This document shows, in pieces, positions 12,451 through 24,487 of a DNA stretch of 64,000 nucleotides; position 1 is the first letter of the stretch, and each line of letters starts with the position of its first letter. The notes below the pieces were generated by a model. That model was given only the letters and a program-made list of their open reading frames with translations, did no database searches and was not told the origin of the DNA. The DNA comes from Casuarina equisetifolia. Its lineage: Eukaryota > Streptophyta > Magnoliopsida > Fagales > Casuarinaceae. Made by a program: the position numbers and the translations under genes. The DNA is taken from assembly GCA_028551475.1 (NCBI GenBank), contig CM052358.1, forward strand, positions 15,607,938-15,671,937, written 5' to 3'.

Positions 12451-14390
12451 TTATCTTTTTAGCTCAAGTGATGGTTGCATAGAAGGTGATGGCAGCACGG
12501 GCAACAATAGCTTTCGTGGGGTTTTGGTTTGCTTGAACTATGCTGTGGTTCTCAATGCTTAGCGAAAACAGTCCTGGTTCAAGACCTACATTCAATGATG
12601 GTTTTTTTATGTCCCCTACACCTGTATTCAACGGCCAATATTTCATCATGTCAGTGCTTCCAACCAACAGCCAGTACCTCTTTGTGCCTGTGCTTCCATC
12701 TAAAAGTCCATAGCAAAGCCACAATATTGCTCGCTTATAAAACAATGAATAGCCAACGTCCTACACGTTAGCTGGAAAATCTGACCAACAAAATTTATCT
12801 AAGGACAAATCCACGTTTGAAATTATTGCCAAAAAAAAAAAATCTTATCACACTAAAGCTCAATATTGAAAATTGCATGAAAAGCATGCAGATAAAGATA
12901 GCAAGATAAACTTGATGAGAATATCATCCAACCATTAGTTCCAAAAGATTATGTAGGACCTGAGTTAGATTGGTATTCTTAACAAATTTGCTAGCTATTG
13001 AGTTATAGATTGATATTTTTGGTGATGCGTTAGTGGGTTAATTAAATGGTAATTTAATTAATATTTTCATGACCTGAACATTATATTCATTGTTTCAATA
13101 TTTAATAGGGTCTAAGAATATTAGTTGAATTATGACTTCATGATTATTCACATTTTCCCATAACCACACTATAATATTTGTTACGTGGAAATATCTATAG
13201 AATCAGATTTTTTTAATAGGCTTCATAGATAAATCTCTTTGTAAATTTTTTCATGTTCTAGTGAGAATAATTCTTATAATATTCCATGTGATTTAATAGC
13301 AATATTTATTGGAATATTACATTATGATTCCTTGAAAATATTTGTTGGGTTATATATGGCCTTATATATTTATTTTAAATGGACCTTATACTTTGATGGA
13401 CTTTGTTCTATAATCCAAATTCAAGAAAGCCTAAAATGGAGTGTGGATTGAACTAAGAGCCCATGTGAGAAAGAAATAGTGCAGCTTGGCGCACCCCAAG
13501 TTAAGCCTAGTTTGCAAGAATAGAAAGCCAATGCAAGGGGAAGAGCCTAGCGTGCAGTGTGTTTAGTGAAGATGGTTGAACAACATCATGTGAAGGAGGA
13601 TTCCAAAAGAAGTCACGAAGACCTCTCCGTTTTTGACAAAAAAAGCCTTGTCGCCTCTCTTTGTTGTTTTCTCTAGGTTTCTGATTGTTCTAATACAGGA
13701 GGTAGACTTAGGGAACGTTGGGAGGAAATCTATGGTTCTGTATCTTCAAACTTAACAAAAAGAGCATAGAGCAAAAGAAATGAAGTCAAAATGAATACGA
13801 AGCAAGAAGATGAAGAGAAAAGGAAGAATTAAGTAGTCTTAAGCTTACATGATAGATTCTTAAACTCTATTTGCATTCTCTACTAATGGAGCTTATTGCA
13901 TATCTATGTTAACTCTAGTGTAGTCTATTGAGCTTCTATTTTATCTGTTTTATGATCAGTAGCTTTAGATTGAGAACCTTAGTATTTGTTTTGTGCTTTT
14001 GTTTGGGGTTTTTAATTTTGCTCAATCACTTTGTACTTAGATTGATAATTGTTGTGGGGGATTTGTAATCCTTGTGGTTAAACTCTAATTAAGGCTTGTG
14101 AGGGTGTGTAAACTCTATGGAACATGTGGAGTTGTGTTGTACTTAGGTGATTTGCACAATTGTTTATTTTTCTTGTGTTTATGATAAACAATGGACCTTT
14201 TAGCTGTTGCTAAAGGATATGGGTTAGGAAGAAGATTCAATTGCTTAAAATTGTGTGTCATTGTATGAATGTTCCTAACCTAATTAGTTTTTGATTTAAT
14301 TTGATTGAATCCATTTGTTTTTATCATGAACAAAAATATACATGTAGTAACTATTATATAATGCACATGATTCATAGAAACTATTTTGGT
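12450..14390. other. No gene recognised
   Basis: This is AT-rich sequence with scattered G+C patches near 12600-12760 and 13430-13640. Short open frames occur on both strands but none shows a known motif. Given the flanks it is probably decayed retrotransposon or LTR material; I see no clear terminal repeats. Confidence 0.4.
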
Positions 14391-15290
14391 TGCAATTTAT
14401 CATTGACAGTTTGCTTATTAAGTGCATAAAAATCTACACAAAACCTCAAACTACCATCATATTCCTTAACTAAGAGCACCAGAGATGCAAAAGGATTGGT
14501 GCTATTATGAATGACCCCCTATGGATAGAAATTCTACATCATGTTCTCAATTTCTACTTTTTGTACATACAAATATTTATAGGGCCGTATATTAACTAGC
14601 TTACTCCTTGCATGTAGAGGAATGTGGTGATCAAGCTTTCATGTTCGAGGAATCTAACAAGGGATTGTAAATGCATCCTAAAACTTTACCATTAACCTTT
14701 CTAACTCCATTGCTATCTCTTATATTAGGGCTATGTCCATGGCCCAAGGTTACCCCACTAAGCAATATGGGTGATATGTTACCCATTTACAAAAATTAGG
14801 CCCACCTTCTTGTTGCATACCTTTTAGAACAATTGGCTTCTTGCTACTTGTATGATCAATGTGTTGTTAATCACATCTAACCCAATCAGGTTGACCATTT
14901 TGACCCATTGTATTCCTAGTATTGCATCACAACTCTGTAGTGGCAATTGTGTAACCTTCATAGAAAATTGGTGGCCTTGAATTTGCCAAGGAAACTTATT
15001 GCCCTTGGTATTACTACTTAAATGATGATCACTAACAATCTTAACTGTAAAAGGGTTTCACTTCCTTGATTTGGCAACCTAACCTCCTTACTAAATCTAC
15101 ATTAATGAAGTTGTGAGTCACATGTGTATTAAATAAAATGTTGATTTTAGTCATTTCACAAATTGCCTTTAAATTGAGAGTGCTTGATGATGAGCCTCTA
15201 AACATCAAATAAATGGAAATAACATCCTCTTTCTCCTCCTCTTGCATCTCCTAATCTATTATATTAATACTCATTCATTGTTAGTTTATT
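14390..15290 (-). mobile_element. Fossil Ty3/gypsy internal fragment (protease to start of RT)
   Basis: Read on the minus strand from 15290 downward, there is a retropepsin-like block (FNTHVTHNFINVDLVRRLGC, near 15060-15150). A block like the protease C-terminal DAILGIQWV follows near 14900-14935. Then comes the N-terminal part of reverse transcriptase (DGSLRFCVDFYALNK, near 14410-14460). The order matches a gypsy pol. It is an old, broken relic with no LTRs visible. Confidence 0.7.
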
Positions 15291-15479
15291 CAGCTTATTC
15301 TCCTTAAACTATAGAAGTCTGATTGGTTAACTTTTGGTATCTTACCACTTCTATGCCTAATATTCTATTTAGTACTTACTTATGTGGACATTACCAATAT
15401 GACCTAAAGAGTCACATATGACTATAGTTAAATGCAGATTTAGGTATCTTAAAGATACACCATATTTAGGCATATGGTT

Positions 15480-17194
15480 TCATAAGGATTCCAATTTCAC
15501 ATTGCATGCATATAGTGATATGAACTACGCTAGTTGTTGCATGAAAAGAGGAAAAAAAAACTAGTGATGCATGTCATTTTCTAAAAAGCATACTAGTTTC
15601 ATGGTCATCAAAGTAGCAAAAAAGTGTTGCTATATCCATTATCAAGGTTGAGTATGTGGCCTTAAGGAGTTACTATTCCAAAATTCTATGGATGCAATCA
15701 CAATTAGAAGACTATGGTGTACCTAAAGAAACTATCATTATCAAATGTGATGACCCCAATGCCATTACCCTCACCAAAAACCAATACAAACACTCTAAAA
15801 CTAAACATATTAAGATTAGGCATCATTTTACTGGAGACCATACGGCTCACAAACACTATACATCAATTGGCTGATATTTTCACCTAACTATTAGATAAAC
15901 AAAGATTTTGGCACTTAGGAAAGAACTAAGCATGTGCAATCAGCACAATATCTAATGACATATGTTCACACATCAATTGCATAATCACATGGATAAGCTC
16001 ATACTAACCCATCAATTTAGGATCCAATTTGGGTTTTTCCTTGAGAGGTATGGGGAAGGAATTGGAATGAAATAATATTTATTCATACAAATACAGAAGA
16101 AAGGGTTCATTATTGATTCAAACGTTGTAGTTGCATGGCAATTCCACCCAGAAGGTAATGAGCTACTTTGAGCTTTGCATCATTACTTCAATATAGATAT
16201 GAATATTCTCAATCCATAGCTTTGTTATGCTAATGGAAAAAATATTCATATCTCACATTAAGGTACTTTTAGTACCCCTTGTGAATGTGATCAGCTTCTT
16301 GGATCTTGCTATGATTGTGCATCCTGCTACTATTCTATGTGTTTTTCCTGTTCCTGCGCAAATAGTATTCTGTATCAACATTGTGGCCATGCAATGCATA
16401 AGGTATAACAAGTATTTCTCTTTTTCTAGTTCACCTTTGCCTACATTTAGGGGGAGCATGTTCATCACAAGGCCTTTGATTCTAAATATGTGTTGACATA
16501 TTTGAAAGGGAGCTACAGAAACATTATAAACTAATCTATTTGCTAATCCATCATATATTTTTAATGATGCACGTTTCTTACCTTACATTGCTAATCGAAA
16601 TCTATTCATAGTCTTTATGCTCCATGTTATTACTATGCTATCCATTTGTTATCCACAATTTTCTGCAACTCTAGTCCACTTGACAAATTAATATTATTGC
16701 TGCATCACTATGCTTCCCAAGTCCTAGGTACCATTCTATTGTTGACAGCATTAGGTACTATTTTTCTCTATATTTACTTTATCCATACGTTGAGGGGGAG
16801 CATTATGTTTTATTAAAACCAAAGAAGACCATGAACTCTGTTAAGGGTGATGAATGTTATTGAAATGGAGATTTCATATGTGTTGCATTCTGCTATCTGC
16901 TCTGATCTGGCAGTATTATATGCTTCTCTTTTCTGATCTGTTGTTCTGAAGAGCTTAATATGCTTTAATATATTATACTTTTTCTTATGTTGATGATGAA
17001 AAAGGGGGAGGAAGTCTTGCTGGCAAACATTGGTTAAAATTTGCTGAATCTTGCCTTCGCAAAATATTGTTCGCTCCTTGCATAATATTTAAATTCATTA
17101 CATACCCTAACTTTATTGTAAAGGGGGAGTCAACAAGTTTGTATCATGTGTTTCCTAGGTTATTGCTTTCATCATCCTAAAATAAGGGAGACAT
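15480..17194 (+). mobile_element. Fossil Ty1/copia 3' part (RNase H to PPT), SIRE/Maximus-like
   Basis: The frame near 15500-15900 shows copia RNase H landmarks: a YSD-type start, KILWMQSQLEDYGV, IKCDDPNAITLTKN, TKHIKIRHHF and then an LADIFT-like end. About 1.2 kb of non-pol sequence follows, in which GGGGGAG purine tracts recur near 16449, 16792, 16996 and 17119, with a related AAGGGAG tract just before the LTR at 17184. Extended sequence after pol with several such tracts is a known trait of SIRE/Maximus elements. The element is broken and its 5' part is missing here. Confidence 0.7.
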
Positions 17195-18200
17195 TGTTGG
17201 GTTCATAATTATAATGTTTTTGATGATGTATGAATACTTGATCTATAAATTATGTGAGCTCATTGACCATTAACAAGCAGAACTTAACAATGTTGGTTCA
17301 TGCGAGAGGCCCATGTCATGTGAGAATCCCATAACGTGCGAAAAACTCATAAAGGTGGCTTAAAGTCTGGCTTGCATGCAGTCCAGCTCGCGAAGGAAAT
17401 GTGACGAGAACGTGGCCAACCAAGAAGTAGACATGGCGCTCTCAAGTTCACATACTGCATGAGATATTTTGGCTTCATCGAAGGGCTGAAATAACAAGTC
17501 AAAGTCGAACGGCTGTGTAGCGAAACTGTGGAAACTTCCTCAGGGACGTGGTCAGAGGTCAGATAGTTGTTCTGCGATTTCGACCGTTCTATTTTTCCGA
17601 CGGTTCTATGACCTCAACTGCTTTGAGCTACTGATAGCATGACGTTGAAAGCTTCGAAGTAGATTGATTGATATGAAAAAGCCTCTCTCAAAAAGAAAGA
17701 ACAGGCGGAAAAGAAGAATGAAAAAGAGCTCTCCGTGAAACTTACTTCTTCGTTCTTTGTTCACTGTTCTTATTTGAAATATCACTATGGTGTTCACTAT
17801 TCTTGCTCAAATGTGTGCAGATCGAGTTGAGATTGAGATTGATATGAACTTTGAAACCCTAAGTGCTTGCCATGCTGACTTGTTGTGGGTTTTTGGTATA
17901 TTTGTCCGCACAGTGAATGATGTGCTTGTTCTTGTTGGGGACTAAGATTTGAGTGCAAATGTAATTGTGCTTGATTAATTTTAGTGAGTACTCTTTGACA
18001 TGTTGTCAAAAGAATTGGGTTGAAGGTTGCATTCAATCACTTAAATCCTTTGTGCGTTCTTCCCGTTTGCTGTTGCATAACTATTTTTAAGATCTACATT
18101 GATTGCACAATATTGCAAGCAGATACACGGACTGTGACTGTTGCATTTGAAATTAAAGATTGACCATAGACTTAAGTGATTAGGTTAGTTGCAGACCTTA
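17195..18200 (+). repeat. 3' LTR of the SIRE/Maximus-like element (end approximate)
   Basis: TGTTGGGTTCATAATTATAA begins right after a purine tract (AATAAGGGAGACAT), and is followed by TTTTTGATGATG, the usual opening of SIRE/Maximus LTRs. The right end is uncertain, somewhere near 18100-18250, because the partner LTR is not in view. Short open frames on both strands inside are spurious. Confidence 0.55.
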
Positions 18201-21200
18201 GGAAAGAAAGTTTAAAACAAGAAATGGATATGCAACCTTACAATGTGGTCCAACATTTACTCTATAGATACTAATTTTTACACAAATCTAAAGCGAAACA
18301 AATTTTAGTTTATTACAACATTTATATCTTGCGAAAATATTGATCCCTTTGCTTTATTCTCATGACTTGGGTCGTTTTACCACCATGATCATGATCAAAC
18401 TTTAATGCCTTCAAAACCAACAAAGCAACAAATGAACTATTATAAACAATAATTTATGATAGTTACATTTAGTGTGATAACTATTAAAAGTTATTACATA
18501 AATTTCCATTCATGATATTTTTTTAAAAACATTATAAATCATATTCAAATAATTCTTAACAATGGTATAAATTACGTAAATTGTATTATTTAGTCGTCAC
18601 ACATTACTTAAAGAGAGGGACGAGAGTAAAAATTTTCTTAACTTTTTAGTTATATATGAAAAATTGAATCACAACTGGCATTATTGTGCAGCTCATCCTT
18701 TATCAATTTAAAAATAAATAGAGTTGACCATGTATATAAAAATTGAGATATATTCGGAGGACTTAAATTTCTCGTTCATTGCATCTCCATTACTTCCATC
18801 TTCGGATTTCTGTGCTTAACTGATCACTCGTAAAATTTATAATTGATGATCTGATCATTTTTTTAAGGATAAAAGCAGCTTGTGCATTTTAATGAATGCA
18901 AAGAGAGGTGGCGAATTTACACCTGACCATTTCTTAAGGTGGTGACTGATCCCCTAAAAAACATGATTTCATCTTTTCTCTAGTTATTTTGATTTTATTT
19001 ATATTAGAAGAATAACTAGCTGAAAAAACATTGTGTTTTTTAAATACGCTACTGGAATGTAGCAAATAACCTTAATAAGGTGGTATTCCAATCCCTTTTA
19101 CTTTTTTCTTTTCTCTTTTCGAGGAGTTATATGGTTTAATAGAAGATTTTCACCTAAAAATAAATAGCTTAGATTTTTTGAATCACACTAAACTAAGTAT
19201 TAGTGAGCAAAGTAAATGTTGCATGATTTATTCGTATAAATTTATTTGATAATAAAGGCACTTCCCCCTCCTTGCTCTTTCCCCTACTGCTTGCCTTTTG
19301 TCATTCCGTATGGATCCGAGAATATAGACTAAGCATCGACAATCAAACAACACAAGGCATATGATTGGTATAAATTGAGACGCAGGATCCAAGGTAGCAT
19401 AATCCCCTCTTTTGGATGCGGCCTACCCCAAGTTGATTGCAAGAGCAAGCATGAGCTCTCAAGCATTTAGTATTGCCCACATCATCTGATAGTATGTTAC
19501 CGTAACATACTTGTGCTCCTGTTATTCATTAAGAAAATAGATTCCGTAAGGGAGATGTAACAACTTCATTTTGGTAATATTACTATTACACTATCACATA
19601 ACGATTAGTAAGAGATGCGTTCACAAAGTAAAACTATTTTACGTGGTCAAGTATCTTGTCTTGGCCTTCTGCAACACAAAACTAACAATGTAGCATCTAA
19701 TTCATCAAGAATGCATTACAATCCTTGCTCTTAATTGTATTTTCTATCTTCCTCTCAAGCGAGAGGGGGAAAATTGTAGAAAATTTTGTAAAATGGTCTA
19801 CAAATGTGTTACAAAAAAGTTCGAAAGATAAAAAAACTTACCCTTTAAAAAAGTTCTTCATATTAGACACGAATAATGTTATTGATAATGGTTGACAAAC
19901 TTATGCATAAAAAAAGAAAAATGAGAATTGTACTAAAGAGAAAAAAAAAATTATACCAGATGCAAAAAGAAGGAAAACCACCAACATGACTCGGAAAATG
20001 ACTGGGATTGCTGCATTGGATCTCATCTCGACAGAACAAACATACAGTACAAAGTAAGTTAAGAGGAATAAAAAAAATATGTTGATCCTATCTCATATAT
20101 ATAGCTGTTATGTGCACGTTTAGTCTAGGCTTAGGAAAAGTGCTGGAAGGGTGGAAGTTATTTAGATTCCAAGAGGGGGAAGCGGTTTCTACAAAGAAGC
20201 CGTTCCTAACGCGGTTTCAACGAGCAGTCAAAAGGGCTGTTTTTATGTAATTATTATAGCCTATTAACGAGCATAGGAAAAAAGAAAGCTATGGATTATG
20301 GTATACAGACAGGTAGACAGAGAGTGTCCGGAGTGAGTGGTGGTAGTTATGTAAAATAGAATTGGAGTTGCCAACCGTTTGAAAGTGTATAAGAATATAA
20401 AGATGGCCTGACAAAATTAACTTTGCAAACCAGAAATCTATAAAGTTTTTATTCTCCATTAAGTGAGAATGAAGGTTTTCTTTTTCCTCGAATGAAACAT
20501 TAGGAGGTCTTGCTTGCTTGACAAATTAAGCTCGCAACAGTAGCCATAAACACGTGCAATGTTTTTGAAGAGAAGAAAATAAGGTTTAATAAAAGACATC
20601 AAACAATAAATGAGAATCATAAAATCAGTAATATGAGACAAGATAAAATAACTCGCAAGGGAGGGAAAAATAAAAGCTGATTTGCTGAATTTAAATTAGG
20701 ATTTCTAAGTACCTAGGCTTTAAATTAGGATTTCTTTTAATTAGTATTAATTTCAATAGTAAGAAATATGGTTGACGAATTCAATGCAGATCCAAATCAC
20801 CTTCAAGAGATCAAATTGATGAAGATCTCATTAAATCAGAGATGATATTCATTAAATTGAAATGTGGAAAGATCTTCATTGACTCAATGAGTAAATGGCA
20901 GGTTAAAATCATTATACCTACTTAAGAAAGATACTCAGTACTTGGGGTGATATGAAATGGGTTCTACAAGTAGAATGCATGGGAATATTTGATAATCATT
21001 TGAAGGGCTTAATGGTTGTAGGTGCAATTTATTTCTTGTTCCTTTCTTTTACTAGTTTGCTTTTCTTTTTTTCTTTTTATTTTTTGTTTATGTGATTTTT
21101 GTTTTCACAGTTTGCAAAGCTTATTAAAAAGCAATCACTTGCAATAGAAAGTAAAGAAGGAGTTATCCAATCAGTTTCCTTTATATTTTTGTTTCTTTAT

Positions 21201-21530
21201 TCTTTAAGTAGAGTAGGAGTTTTTGGCCGTTATAGAGAACTAGGTTCATAATAGGGTAACATATCATTAAAAAGGACATTAAGCTCATATATGTGTGACA
21301 ACAAAGATTTCCTTTTAAGGATGTGTTACTCTAAATTGTGTGAACCATCTTTTTTTTTCCTTTTTTTTTTTTAAGAAATAGGAACAATTGTTTAGGTTTA
21401 TGGACTAATTGTGTGAGCCCGAGTCTTGCCCATCTAGTTTTCTTAATGTTAGATCACCACTGGAGGTGGGGCCCCATTTATTTCCTTTTTACTTCCTTTT
21501 GTATTAGAGCTTGACTTTTCAGGTAGACTA
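18200..21530. other. Intergenic, no gene recognised
   Basis: The sequence is strongly AT-rich with many short A and T runs and no open frame above about 75 codons that shows a domain. A slightly G+C-richer patch at 20130-20240 could be LTR material leading to the gypsy relic that begins near 21540, but I cannot define its ends. Confidence 0.4.
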
Positions 21531-21539
21531 AGTTACTAA

Positions 21540-22830
21540 GAAATGACTAATAGTTCTCAGGAAAGGGCAGTGAACTCATAACAAGAAAGATAGAAAAAGA
21601 GAAAGAGGACCTAAGTCGATGTAATGACTTTGGAGGAGAAAGTTGTTACAATCAAGTATAATGTGGTAGGCCTAGAGAATTTCTCAACCTATGCTAAGGA
21701 ATGGTTTGCTTAAATGAAGCATGATCTAGAGGTCTTGGCAAGAATCATTATACTATAAAGTACTATAGTCTAGCTCCAAGACCAAATCAATGCTTTGTAA
21801 AAGGAGAGATATGTTGTTGATGGAGCAAGAAATGTTCCTAATAAGGATATTCCTAGATTGATGACATATATTAAGTAGTAGGATGCAACTGAAGTGAGCG
21901 ATGAACTTATTGAGGTATGCACTACTTTTTTCTATTTTACTAATAATGCTATTATGTGGTGGCATAGGAAGCATCATAACACTAAGAAAGGGGAGGACAA
22001 GATCACATAGCTACTAGACATAGTTTCATTACATTTAGAGAAGCCAAGAATTAGGTCTTTCAATGAAGAAAGATATATAGTCATTAAAGATAGTGAACAA
22101 CACACCATAGTCAGTATCTAAGGTAGCTTATGGCATAGATGCACACAAAGAAATGGAAGAAAAAAGTAGATTTCATAGTGGTATCTATGGATGATTACAA
22201 GTTAGTTTTTGGGTTAGACTTCTTGCATGTAGCCCATGTTTTTCCCTACCTTACATATAATTGCTTGTTATTTCTGTAGGAGATATGTCATGTATAATTC
22301 CTACAAATGCCATGAGTCCTACTTAAAAAGTCCTTTTTGTAATGTAATTGAAGAAAGATAGGAAACTTATCTAGTTATATTAAAATAGCAAAAAGCAATC
22401 TCAAAAGAAACAGACCTTCCTCAAGTATTTCGTGATGTCCTTGATAAAAACAAGGATGTAATGTCTCTAGAAATGCTAAAACAACTAATTTATAGGAGGA
22501 AAGTTGACCACACAATAAAGTTGGAGCCAAGAATAAAGCCTTCAATGAAAGCTTTTACAAATGTCCTTGCCTAAACTAGAAAAGCTTAGAAGGAAATGAA
22601 AACCTTGCTAGATGTGGGGTACATTCAACCATCAAAGGTCCCATATGAAGTTCTCATGCTTTTCCAAGCAAAGAAGGATGGATCATGTGGCTATGCATTG
22701 ACTACCAAGAATTGAACAAGGAAACTATCATAAAAAACTACCATATTATTTTAATAGTGAATTTTTTTGATAAGTTAGACAAGACTTGCTACTTTACCAA
22801 GGTGGACTAAACAACATCATTTTTGAAAAC
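21540..22830 (+). mobile_element. Fossil Ty3/gypsy element (gag, protease, RT N-terminus)
   Basis: Plus-strand fragments read as gag (FTNNAIMWWHRKH, near 21935-21975), protease tail (VVSMDDYKLVFGLDFLH, near 22180-22230) and reverse transcriptase start (HTIKLEPRIKP, GYIQPSKVPYEVLMLFQAKK, near 22510-22680), in the right order for gypsy. It is heavily broken, with no RNase H, integrase or LTRs visible here. Confidence 0.7.
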
Positions 22831-23076
22831 ACACAGAACCTCCATTTGGGTAATTCAGATTCTTTCATATTTGGAATGAAAGCATGATAAGGAAGAGAGA
22901 AACACGGTCTCTTTCTTTTTCAACCAACTTAATAGCATTGTTGCCTTATAAGTTCAAAATAGTGTGGTTTACTCTATATTCAAAACGATACATTTTGACT
23001 TGGTCTCGATTATTTCTTATATGCTTTTGTATTAAGTCACTCTTATACAATTTCAATACCATAGCTACTCATGATG

Positions 23077-23077
<1 letters not shown>

Positions 23078-23146
<69 letters not shown>
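23078..23146. repeat. (AC)n microsatellite, about 34 units
   Basis: An uninterrupted AC dinucleotide run of about 69 bases. Its length makes it likely to vary between individuals. The open frame crossing it, which encodes alternating His and Thr, is not a gene. Confidence 0.97.
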
Positions 23147-23148
<2 letters not shown>

Positions 23149-23699
23149 AATATATGAAGTAGCAATCAAATATCAATTTGCACAAACCTAAGACCTGTCA
23201 TAATATTTTCTTAAAAATTCATTTAAGTATGTAGGGACTATGTAAATAAAAAATAACCCTTAACATAGTTATTTGCCCTACATATGTTCTATAATTTTTA
23301 TTGACACAAAAATAAGTAAAAATACTAAATAGTCTTTCAAATATTTATCAACATCAAAATATATATCCAACACTCTTTTTTTTTTTCACTCTTAGTATCA
23401 TCCAGGAAAGCTTTTACATTTACATCTTGCAAAAAATTGGGATTGTCAAGTGTAATCACCGACATTTCCTTAAGGTTGCTTATGCCTTCAAGCATCTTGC
23501 TTCCATTCCTAAATATTTTTTATGTGATTGTGTGGTCAATGTTGTGTAATTGATTAATAGAATGTCAACTTGCATTCTCAAGGGATGAACACTAATTAAG
23601 TTGGTTTTTGGAGAAAAGCCTAGATATTCAACATCTTTGAGTTTTTAATTGTTTGTGTTTTTCTATTACTATGGGTCACTATGAAAAATTGGTTCCCCA

Positions 23700-24040
23700 T
23701 GCAATGCAATGTATTTTCATATGATATCCTTCTCATCAAAAAAACATATCAACTATTTGACCCTTTAACTAACACGTTCTTTGTCAATAAAGATGTAGTT
23801 TTTCACGAGAATGTCTTCCATTTCTAGACTTAGCTTTTATAGCCAAATTCGATTTCCTCTTTGCCTAACCTTTTCCCTAGAGTCTCCTATTGGACCTCTA
23901 TCATGAGTTTCAATGCCTTTGCTAGCTCTTGCATTGCACCTTGGCTCTCCATTGCCAATACCCATTATGGATTCCTCTTATTTGCAAAAACCTACACCAT
24001 ACCTACTTGTTGATCATTCTCCATGATGCCAAATGATTCT
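23700..24040 (+). mobile_element. Fossil copia element A, left part (after integrase)
   Basis: A plus-strand frame reads FDPLTNTFFVNKDVVFHENV near 23757-23815. This is the conserved copia motif after the integrase core (YxLxDxxTxxxFxSRDVVFHE). The sequence stops at 24040, where copia element B is inserted, and resumes at 30808. The element is old and heavily broken. Confidence 0.65.
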
Positions 24041-24487
24041 TGTTAGAAAACAAACATTATAGGATTTGCATGGACAAATCTAAAACACTATTTTGACAAT
24101 CTTGAATTGCTAATAAAACATAAAGAAAATAGTTAGAAACATACCATTTTTCCTATCCATTTTCTCTATGTCGTAAACCCACAAATGCGAATTGGAATCC
24201 TAGTTAAAGCGAATATCCTCTATTCTCATAAGAATAATTGGCTCAATGAGAGAACCTAAGGTTATGTCTTTTGTGAAAGTAATTGTATGCAACCCTAAGA
24301 ATAACATGAATTTATACTATAAGCTAGAGGATAAGACCTAGCCTTAACCTTATGTGCAACCTAATAGGCCCACTCATCACGACCCTATTTGGTTAGCCAC
24401 GACCCACATTAGCTAGTCATATTTTAGAACTCATGGACTAACTTACCATAGCCCACTTAAGTAAACCTAATTAAAATTAAGCTAACA
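24041..24487 (-). repeat. 3' LTR of copia element B
   Basis: This 447-bp LTR is bounded by TGTTAG and CTAACA. On the minus strand it is preceded by a purine-rich tract (AAGTGAGAGAA), as expected for the site that primes plus-strand synthesis. Confidence 0.9.

Noticed and set aside
22884-23162. 92-codon open frame with a His-Thr repeat
   Set aside because: It is created by translating the (AC)n microsatellite.
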